Position numbers and translations under genes: made by a program. Under the pieces are notes generated by a model. The model did no database searches, was not told the DNA's origin, and saw only the letters and a program-made list of their open reading frames with translations. Positions 1 to 6,144 of a DNA stretch of 42,751 bases are shown piece after piece. Numbering within the stretch: position 1 is the first letter of the stretch; each line of letters starts with the position of its first letter. Origin of the DNA: an uncultured Pirellulaceae bacterium (lineage in GTDB: Bacteria; Planctomycetota; Planctomycetia; Pirellulales; Pirellulaceae); assembly GCA_937928215.1 (NCBI GenBank), contig CALFWL010000058.1:1-42751 (forward strand), read 5' to 3'.

Positions 1-1031
1 GTCGGTTGTTGGATTGTAAATTCATCGTCACGCCTTGGGTTCGGGTTTGTCTCTTTTTCGAAAGACAAACGCTCGTCGACAGGCACTGGAGCGTATGGCG
101 TCGAGATTTCACCGGTCGAATCATTCGGGGCACGGCTGAGACCAGCGTTCTGCAACTTCAGATCCTGACTCAATATTCGATCCGCAACGACTTGTCCGTC
201 CCGTTCTGTTTCAATTTTTTCTCCGTGATCGCGGTCGATACTACTGCCAGCGACCTGTTGAGCCGCACTCGATTGTGCTGGCTCGACCGTGAGTTCGTTC
301 AAGGTTTTTGGCTGGCGCAGCGGTTGACCTTGTTCATCGTAAGCCGTTTGGGACAGGAGCCGTTCTTTCAAGCCTGCTCCAGCTTTGTCAATCGGCAATC
401 CAACTTCATCAACCGGTTTTGGTGTTCCGTTGATCTCGTCCCGGTTTCGTCCAAGCAGCGAAAGAGTGGGATCGGACTCACTTTCTGGCGGCGCGTCCTT
501 AGGATCAACGTTCACGTCGGTGGGTGCACCTACAACAACCAGAAACTGTTCCGACTCGAACACGTGCTCTTCGACATGGGGCTGGCTGGCTACGGATGGC
601 GGTTTGGAACCGGCTCGATAGTCAGGCTGGCGAACATTTTCGACTGGCCGCAGATTCTGACCATCGTGTTGATGTAACTTTTCCGCTGTCTCATTAAGTC
701 GTGAAGCAATCGTCCGAGGGTCACTGTTTGAACTCACGACGGAAAGACCTCCACCAGCGGTGCCCGCGCCACGTGATTCGGCTGGTGCTGGTGCTGGTGG
801 CTTGCTGATCAAAGAATCTTCGGACTCGCTGGCAGAATCTACCGAAGCTGCATCGGTCGGAATGTTTGTCGATTCGTTTAGCGAATTCAGAACATCGATA
901 AATCTGCGATGATCTTCGGTTTCAGCATCATGCGTGCGCGAGGGCGCGATCGGCGCGACCGAAAACGGTTCGGATTGCGCGGCAACGGTTCCGGCATCGG
1001 CGGGAAACGGCAACAGATGACTGAAATTCAT
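1..1031 (-). CDS. fliK: FliK-like flagellar hook-length control protein, N-terminal part (runs off the window)
   Basis: This frame is open from an ATG at 1031 to the left edge, giving 343 residues without a stop; the C-terminal part lies outside the window. The visible protein has low complexity and is rich in Ser, Pro, Glu and Asp. It begins MNFSHLLPF and carries short Pro/Ala runs (PPAPAPAPA near residue 85). FliK proteins have a long unstructured N-terminal ruler that is exported during hook assembly and a C-terminal domain that switches FlhB specificity; only the ruler-like part could be seen here. Supporting context is a sigma-54 promoter match at 1224-1239 and fliC, fliD and fliS within 13 kb. 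A second in-frame ATG at 1052 would add seven residues, and neither start has a clear ribosome binding site. The FliK assignment rests on composition and context, so another secreted low-complexity protein is possible. Confidence 0.55.
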   Translation of the reverse strand, partial: MNFSHLLPFPADAGTVAAQSEPFSVAPIAPSRTHDAETEDHRRFIDVLNSLNESTNIPTDAASVDSASESEDSLISKPPAPAPAESRGAGTAGGGLSVVSSNSDPRTIASRLNETAEKLHQHDGQNLRPVENVRQPDYRAGSKPPSVASQPHVEEHVFESEQFLVVVGAPTDVNVDPKDAPPESESDPTLSLLGRNRDEINGTPKPVDEVGLPIDKAGAGLKERLLSQTAYDEQGQPLRQPKTLNELTVEPAQSSAAQQVAGSSIDRDHGEKIETERDGQVVADRILSQDLKLQNAGLSRAPNDSTGEISTPYAPVPVDERLSFEKETNPNPRRDDEFTIQQP

Positions 1032-1052
1032 TAGCGAGTTTGCCTGATGCAT

Positions 1053-1397
1053 TGCAGGCGTTCGTAGGTCGCGAAAACGTAAATTACGATCGAGAAAATT
1101 CTTCCGGGTTCTGTGACTTTGCAACACACCTCCCGTTGCCACTGCAATTTTGGCGTCAGCGCTGGTTTGGTTCGGCGTTTCGTGTATCACCCGATCTGAA
1201 GAAACTGTCCCCGAGAGTGTTAAGCAATTGCGATGCCAATTGCCCAAGTTTCGTCGGATGCCTGTGTTTACAGACTTTAAGATGGGTGGTTTGCGATGTG
1301 GGCAAGATATGACACTGCCAGCATGCGTGAAAAATTTTCGCTTGTAGGAAAAACGTTCCTAGCAAAACTGGGTTCTAGGTTCGAGGAAACGGTGGAT
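1053..1397. other. Intergenic region left of the candidate small RNA
   Basis: Apart from the sigma-54 match on the minus strand, I see only a short perfect inverted repeat, TAGGAA 1345-1350 / TTCCTA 1356-1361. The small reading frames here have no ribosome binding site or recognisable protein character. Confidence 0.5.
1224..1239 (-). promoter_or_regulatory. Sigma-54 (RpoN) promoter upstream of the fliK-like gene
   Basis: Read on the minus strand the site is TTGGCAT, four bases, then TTGCT. This matches the sigma-54 consensus YTGGCACG-N4-TTGCW except for the CG after TGGCA. The invariant GG and GC are ten bases apart, as required. It would start transcription near 1212, leaving a leader of about 160-180 nt. 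A sigma-54 activator gene is present at 3470-4576, so RpoN-dependent control of the flagellar genes is plausible. Confidence 0.6.
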
Positions 1398-1627
1398 CAC
1401 ATCCGCGACTCGATGGCCCGTAGCGCATGTTTTCAATCCGTCCAGCTCCGCTAGGTTTCGCTCGGTCAGTCGTTGCTCGTGCGATTGCCTGCCGGTACAG
1501 CCAAACGCAGCCATGTGCAGAGCTTGGCGCGGAAAGATTGAGTGTGCATTTTCATCGAAGCGGAAGGGTGCCAGCGAAAGCAATGGCGACGCGCAAGGCG
1601 ATGCAAAATCGCACTTGCGTTTTTTTT
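1398..1627 (+). ncRNA. Candidate structured small RNA with its own terminator (6S-like rod shape)
   Basis: The plus strand can be folded by hand into one long interrupted hairpin. Nested helices, from the outside in, are 1398-1400/1568-1570, CCGC 1403-1406/GCGG 1560-1563, CGATG 1411-1415/CATCG 1553-1557, GCGCA 1423-1427/TGTGC 1543-1547, CAATC 1434-1438/GATTG 1536-1540, CCAGCTC 1442-1448/1520-1527 (one bulge) and 1463-1469/1489-1494 (one bulge). A strong intrinsic terminator follows at 1592-1627. No convincing plus-strand reading frame ends there. The size of about 230 nt and the rod shape recall 6S RNA, but I cannot confirm the family, and hand folding can find chance helices. A leader or attenuator of the regulator at 1700 is the main alternative. 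Confidence 0.4.
1592..1627 (+). terminator. Strong intrinsic terminator with no annotated upstream gene
   Basis: Stem CGCAAG-GCGAT (1592-1602) pairs with ATCGC-A-CTTGCG (1608-1619) with one bulged A, around a five-base loop. Eight consecutive T follow (1620-1627). It ends a plus-strand transcript 72 bases before the regulator start at 1700. Confidence 0.8.
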
Positions 1628-1699
1628 CAAAATTATTCACAGTGCCACCATGACACTTTTCTTTTCTGAATTTTGGTACTCACCTAAAAGCGAACTCCC

Positions 1700-2401
1700 A
1701 TGCAAGACTTTGATTCGAAACCGTTGATTGCGTGCGCATCCCAAGAGGCTGACTTCTTGTACCGCGTTGAGAATGCGGTCATGTCAATTGGGTGTGATTT
1801 TTATCACTCAGACGATTTGATGAAGGCGGACCGGGATACGTTCAGCCGGAAAATCTCGTGTGTGATTTTGGACTACCAATCTGCTAGCGGCTTGGACGAT
1901 CCGTTTTTGTCTCGCCAGTCGAGAGAAGAATGGTCGCTGATCGTGGCGGTGCCCAAGGGCGATGTGCAAGCCAGTTTCCAGGCTGCCAATCTTGGTGCTG
2001 TCAACGTGATCGAAAAACCGTTGGACGAAAACGAGTTGAAGGACAATTTGCGGAACGCGTTGATCAGCGAGATGCGGGTCCGAGAGTTTCTGGCCAGTGA
2101 AGAACGTCGATTTTCCGCACCGATTTTTAATTGCTTGACCAAGCGGGAAAAAGCGATTCTCCGCCTGTTGATGGATGGCGAATCCAACAAACGAGTCGCC
2201 GCCATTCTGGACATGGGATTGCGAACGGTCGAAGGTGATCGAGCCAACACCATGAAGAAATTAAAAGCCGAATCCTACGTCGATTTGATCAAGTTGGTGA
2301 CTCAGATAGAGAGCGACGTTCTGTCAACGCGGAAGCTGTTTTTTGGCAACGGTCGCCCAAATCGCTCGCTACACCGTGTGATGGCCGATAAAGCGGCGTG
2401 A
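1700..2401 (+). CDS. FixJ/NarL-like response regulator with degenerate receiver and LuxR-type HTH
   Basis: A 233-residue two-domain regulator. Residues 1-125 have the receiver pattern, with a candidate phospho-acceptor Asp58 in VILDYQ and the conserved Lys106 in EKPLDE. The usual N-terminal acidic pair is missing (Cys12-Ala13-Ser14 stand there), and the Thr/Ser switch position reads as valine/alanine in IVAVPK. Magnesium-dependent phosphorylation is therefore doubtful. Residues 145-195 form a LuxR/FixJ-type DNA-binding helix-turn-helix (LTKREKAIL, then NKRVAAILDMGLRTVE). A 38-residue basic tail follows. It probably acts as a transcription factor tuned by something other than classical phosphotransfer. 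The ATG at 1700 follows a weak purine stretch. The target genes are unknown; its position beside flagellar genes and the candidate small RNA suggests a local role. Confidence 0.8.
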   Translation: MQDFDSKPLIACASQEADFLYRVENAVMSIGCDFYHSDDLMKADRDTFSRKISCVILDYQSASGLDDPFLSRQSREEWSLIVAVPKGDVQASFQAANLGAVNVIEKPLDENELKDNLRNALISEMRVREFLASEERRFSAPIFNCLTKREKAILRLLMDGESNKRVAAILDMGLRTVEGDRANTMKKLKAESYVDLIKLVTQIESDVLSTRKLFFGNGRPNRSLHRVMADKAA

Positions 2402-2689
2402 GCCGTTTGGGTGTGTTTCTGCGAAGCGGATAAGGCCGTGTATCGATGTGCATTTTACCATCCCGGCCTGAATATCGTCACGCTTCGGCTTGATGTAGGC
2501 CTCGTCGTCAGCATTTGCCCAGCTCTTTTTGACTACCGCCATTGCGATTCGTGCGGCTGAACTGGACGCTTATCTGGCATCTCAGAACACGTCGCGCTCG
2601 GTGACGATTCCGTGTGACAAAGCGCTAGTCGCTAGTGCTTTGTCCCGATTGAAAGTCCGGGCTGAGCGAAAACGCGATCCAGCGACGCA
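2402..2689. other. Gap between convergent regulator genes
   Basis: No clear terminator is visible. The only unusual point is a 54-codon frame starting at TTG (2529-2693) that overlaps the 3' end of the receiver gene; it has no ribosome binding site and I do not call it. Confidence 0.4.
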
Positions 2690-3088
2690 TTAGTTCACCG
2701 AAAAACTTGCCGGAATTTCGCTGCCAGCATTCTCGAGGGCTCGATCGACCTGTTCGATCAGCTTCTCGACGCAGAATGGCTTCTCCAGAATCGAGAACAA
2801 GCGCTGACGTTCCAGTCGGCCTTCGATCTCGCTGAATGAGTAACCGGACATCAGGATCATCTTGATCTTGTTGTTGGCGTAGTGAATGGCTTCACAGACT
2901 TCTAGGCCATCGTACTCACCCTTCAGATCATAGTCGCAGACTAAAAGTTCGGGTTCGAAAAGATAGCCGAGATCGATCGCTTGATCGCCAGCGCAAGCCG
3001 TGCGCACCTCGTGACCTTCAAGTGACAATCGTGTCTGAATCGCGTCGCAGATGACGGGTCGGTCATCAAGCACAAGTATTTTTGCCAT
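2690..3088 (-). CDS. Single-domain CheY-like response regulator
   Basis: A 132-residue stand-alone receiver. All diagnostic residues are present: acidic pair Asp8-Asp9 in LVLDDRP, phospho-acceptor Asp52 in LVCDYD, switch Ser80 in ILMSGYS and Lys103 in LEKPF. There is no output domain, so it should act by protein contact or as a phosphorelay intermediate. I chose the ATG at 3088, preceded by GAG about nine bases upstream; the frame can be extended to a TTG at 3100, which is less likely. It lies downstream of the sigma-54 activator (3470-4576) on the same strand. That activator lacks its own receiver, so a partnership is possible but unproven. Confidence 0.88.
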   Translation of the reverse strand: MAKILVLDDRPVICDAIQTRLSLEGHEVRTACAGDQAIDLGYLFEPELLVCDYDLKGEYDGLEVCEAIHYANNKIKMILMSGYSFSEIEGRLERQRLFSILEKPFCVEKLIEQVDRALENAGSEIPASFSVN

Positions 3089-3469
3089 GGAAATTCTCAA
3101 TTGTTGCTAACTTTTTGTTCGGGGGTCGGTTGAGATAGGCAACTTTACTTGCCCACAAACGACTTGAACTTCAAATTTGGAGGGAGTCAAATCGACAACG
3201 TCCAGGCGTTGATATTCCCGTTGTCCTGACGATGGGTTCGCAACATCACCAAACGGATCAGGCCTCAACCTTGAACGATCAGACTTTCTGTCGTTGGGAG
3301 GGAGTCTCTTCACGATCAAAACGATGATCGAGACGACGACTATAGAGATGGTCAGCGATTCGGTTCAACACCGATTCAGCCAAGATTTCACGCCACTGCT
3401 GAGAATTCCCAGATTGGCCATTTTGCGCAGTTTCGAATTCAATACGCGCAAGGGCTGGGTTTTCACCGT
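3089..3469. other. Gap between the sigma-54 activator and the receiver gene
   Basis: About 380 bases with no convincing gene. A 70-codon minus-strand frame (3107-3319) lacks a ribosome binding site and family character. The decamer GGAGGGAGTC occurs twice, near 3180 and 3298. I see no terminator or sigma-54 site. Confidence 0.4.
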
Positions 3470-4576
3470 TCAGTCGGAGAACGAAGGGAATTTGGGAGGC
3501 GAATTCTGTTCTTCGTGGTAGAGCTTCAGTTTGTTGCTGAGCGTCCGAGCGGTGACGCCCAGCTCGGCGGCGGCCAATTTCTTGTTGCCGCCAAACCGTT
3601 TCAAACTGTCCAGAATCAGTTGGCGTTCGACTTCCGCCAGTGTCATGCCGGCCAATTCGCCGGTCGAGCGTTCAGTTGATTTCGGATTCCAGCTGGGGAG
3701 CGATTCGACCGTGATCTCATCGGTATCGGAGACCACGCAAGCGCGCTGAATCACGTTACGCAGCTCGCGTACGTTTCCTGGCCAGTGATACTGCACCAGC
3801 CGTTTCATTGCTTCCTTTGTGATACGTTTGACACCGTTGGCGGATTCTTTCCGAAACTGTTCGACAAAATGAACGACCAACGTCGGGACATCTGCGATTC
3901 GTTCGCGCAGGGGAGGAATCTGGATCTCGAGGACGTTCAAGCGATGAAACAGGTCGCCGCGAAAGCGGCCCGCAGCAATCTCCGTTGACAGATCACGATT
4001 GGAAGTCGCGACGATCCTGACATCAAGCCGCCTAGTTTGCTCGCTGCCGACGGGGCGAATCTCTTGCTCTTCGATCACCCGCAACAGCTTGGCCTGCAAC
4101 GTCGGGGGGATCTCGCTGATCTCGTCCAACAACAGAGTGCCCTCGTGAGCCTGCTCGAAGTAGCCGATCCGTTTTTGCGTCGCGCCGGTGAACGCCCCTC
4201 GTTCATGCCCGAAAATTTCACTCTCCAAAAGCGACTCGGGAATCGCGGCACAGTTTACGGCAACAAAATTCTTCGACCGACGATCGCTTTTCGTATGGAC
4301 CAACCGGCTGAACAGTTCCTTTCCGGTTCCACTTTCGCCAACGATCATCACCGAAGCGGAACTGGTCGCGTATCGCGAGGCAAGCTTTACCAGTTGATTC
4401 ATCACTTGCGATTGATACATCAGCGGTCGACTTGACCTAGCAGCACCGTCGGCGGACAGCGAGCTTTGTTGAGGCGGCACACGAGTTTCGCCACCCTCGC
4501 CCGTGTAGACGCCGTACGTGTGAGTCGTGAAATCCACTGCGGAAGAATCGCATCGAATTGGAGACGGTTGAATCAT
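3470..4576 (-). CDS. Receiver-less sigma-54 activator (bacterial enhancer-binding protein)
   Basis: A 368-residue AAA+ activator of RNA polymerase-sigma-54. It has a short N-terminal region (1-50) with no receiver, GAF or PAS domain. The AAA+ core follows, with Walker A GESGTGKE (80-87), the sigma-54 contact loop GAFTGA (127-132), Walker B LLLDE (148-152) and the WPGNVREL segment. A Fis-type helix-turn-helix lies near the C terminus (NKKLAAAELGVTARTL). Family knowledge: such proteins hydrolyse ATP to remodel the closed promoter complex. The absence of a regulatory domain resembles FlrA/PspF-type activators set by partner proteins or expression level. It lies 71 bases behind the FlgN-like gene in a same-strand series, and the fliK-like gene has a sigma-54 promoter, so it is the obvious candidate flagellar activator. 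Confidence 0.92.
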   Translation of the reverse strand: MIQPSPIRCDSSAVDFTTHTYGVYTGEGGETRVPPQQSSLSADGAARSSRPLMYQSQVMNQLVKLASRYATSSASVMIVGESGTGKELFSRLVHTKSDRRSKNFVAVNCAAIPESLLESEIFGHERGAFTGATQKRIGYFEQAHEGTLLLDEISEIPPTLQAKLLRVIEEQEIRPVGSEQTRRLDVRIVATSNRDLSTEIAAGRFRGDLFHRLNVLEIQIPPLRERIADVPTLVVHFVEQFRKESANGVKRITKEAMKRLVQYHWPGNVRELRNVIQRACVVSDTDEITVESLPSWNPKSTERSTGELAGMTLAEVERQLILDSLKRFGGNKKLAAAELGVTARTLSNKLKLYHEEQNSPPKFPSFSD

Positions 4577-4647
4577 TCAGTTTTCAATCTGGTTTGTTAC
4601 CAATCTGGCTTGCTTACGAGACCACTCGTCAGCGATGTAAAGCATCG

Positions 4648-5070
4648 TCACGGGTGAGTGCTGCCGTACGCTTGCTTCATCTGGTTGCCACGAACTCCCT
4701 GATCAATTTCAGGCATGAGTTGCTGGTAGGATTCTTGAGCAGATCGTTCCAGCGAAGCGATCTTGAGCATCAATTTTTCAATCTGTTGCCTCGCCTGTTC
4801 GATCAATTGCCCAACGGCGAGAGAAGCAGTTGCGCGTGATTCACGATACTGTTGCATGATCCCTGCTGCATTGTTTTCGACTTCCATGATGTGATCGCGG
4901 CTTGAACGCAGGAGATCCATGTGGCCATCAATCGGTTTTGACTGTCGCTGAAGATGCAACATTTCGTTGGCCAGACTATCCATGTGCAGGTACTGTTGCA
5001 AAAGCGATTGCAAATGATCGGTTACCTGTCGTTCTAACGGATCACGTTGCGATTCAGGTTTTGTTGTCAT
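4648..5070 (-). CDS. Small helical protein, candidate FlgN-type flagellar export chaperone
   Basis: A 140-residue, almost wholly alpha-helical, Gln/Leu/Glu-rich protein with no signal peptide or membrane segment. Residues 12-120 read as long amphipathic helices, and the tail is polar (MKQAYGS). Size, helical makeup and tail suit FlgN, which holds hook-filament junction proteins (FlgK, FlgL) for export. FlgN proteins diverge so far that recognition by eye is weak. The ATG at 5070 overlaps the stop of the upstream TPR gene (ATGA, 5067-5070) and follows a purine-rich GGAAGTGA, so the two genes are translationally coupled. The sigma-54 activator follows. The alternative is an unnamed coiled-coil partner of the TPR proteins. 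Confidence 0.5.
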   Translation of the reverse strand: MTTKPESQRDPLERQVTDHLQSLLQQYLHMDSLANEMLHLQRQSKPIDGHMDLLRSSRDHIMEVENNAAGIMQQYRESRATASLAVGQLIEQARQQIEKLMLKIASLERSAQESYQQLMPEIDQGVRGNQMKQAYGSTHP

Positions 5071-6089
5071 GGCTGTTTCACTTCCTTGATAATCGCGTCC
5101 ATGGATGAAGTCACGTTCTCAAACTGTTGTTGCATCTCTTGTCGCTGCCGAATGTAGCCAAGATTCCATCGCGCGTAGTCAACCGGATACGACTCCGGGC
5201 GATTGTTGGTGATATCTCGAAACGACGCCTCTGCGTTGGCGTAGTCGCCCATGATTCGTTCGCAACAGCCGATCATGCATCGCAACCAAGCTTCCAAATC
5301 TGGGTCAACTTCCGATCGAAGACGCGCCTGACAAGTTTTCTTGGCTCCTTCATAGTTGCCCGTCATGAACAGGCTGGATGCCAGCTCGATCGAATCGACC
5401 GGCTCCGTGGCAATCCGGGTTCCCCAATCCGACGCATCGTCGACCGATGGCTCGGTGGACACCGTCTGCGGCTGATCGGGATCTGCCTGTAATGAGGATG
5501 AACCTATTGGGCTTGCGGGATTCGAAGCCGTAAGACTCTCCTCTGGTCGAACGTGTTTCGATCTTGAGTCGTTGAATTCCGGGTTCGAAGATGAGTCTTC
5601 AACCATTGCAGATTCGGTCGGCAGCTCAGAAGAAGCATCTCGCATGTGTGGAGTTGTTTTGGTCTTCTTTTGATCAATCAATTTGCGAATCAGAAAAATT
5701 CGTTCATGAATTGACTCGATCCGAGCCTCGTTTCGTTTTTTGAAATGGTCAGCGTCATCTCGAAACGCGGACTCCGCTTGTTCGTTTGAACGTAAGTTCG
5801 ACTTGGTCAGCTCAAGTAGCTCCGATAACGATTCGAGAGACCGGTCGCGACGAACGTTGCTGGCCGGGTTCGCACGGACTTTGTTGGCAGGAGACACGGG
5901 CCCAGCGGAATCGGGATTCGATGTTGGCGTGGTCGGTTCGTCGGTCGCCTGGATCGTTTGGATTGCTGGAGGTCGCCGAGAAATGGATTGTGCAAAGCCC
6001 GAGTTGCCAACGATGCAAATCGTTATCAGCGCGAGCAAAACCAAGAATGGTCGAAGTGGATTTGATAGTTGAAGGGTTGCAGGGTTCAT
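5067..6089 (-). CDS. Secreted or membrane-anchored TPR protein
   Basis: A 340-residue protein. The N terminus (residues 12-33) is a hydrophobic segment ending at GFAQS, typical of a Sec signal peptide or anchor. Residues 35-230 are hydrophilic and probably largely disordered, including a charged helix around 75-140. Residues 235-320 look like tetratricopeptide helices (NYEGAKKTCQARL, then DYANAEASFRDI). It sits between a larger TPR protein and the FlgN-like gene, with a four-base overlap to the latter. It is probably an exported scaffold working with the upstream protein. No enzyme motif is visible and I do not recognise a named family. Confidence 0.75.
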   Translation of the reverse strand: MNPATLQLSNPLRPFLVLLALITICIVGNSGFAQSISRRPPAIQTIQATDEPTTPTSNPDSAGPVSPANKVRANPASNVRRDRSLESLSELLELTKSNLRSNEQAESAFRDDADHFKKRNEARIESIHERIFLIRKLIDQKKTKTTPHMRDASSELPTESAMVEDSSSNPEFNDSRSKHVRPEESLTASNPASPIGSSSLQADPDQPQTVSTEPSVDDASDWGTRIATEPVDSIELASSLFMTGNYEGAKKTCQARLRSEVDPDLEAWLRCMIGCCERIMGDYANAEASFRDITNNRPESYPVDYARWNLGYIRQRQEMQQQFENVTSSMDAIIKEVKQP

Positions 6090-6144
6090 GATTCATCTGT
6101 GTGATAAAAGCAGAGCTTTGACGTGTGAAATTCATTGTCTCGAA

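Noticed and set aside
6-677. A 223-codon plus-strand frame at the left edge
   Set aside because: It is the reverse-strand shadow of the longer open fliK-like frame, which continues to the window edge without a stop.
1359-1640. A 93-codon minus-strand frame across the candidate small RNA
   Set aside because: It starts inside the terminator region, has no ribosome binding site, and its composition looks like random translation.
2529-2693. A 54-codon plus-strand frame starting at TTG with a protein-like composition
   Set aside because: No ribosome binding site, overlaps the 3' end of the receiver gene, and no family character. It could be a gene remnant but cannot be supported.
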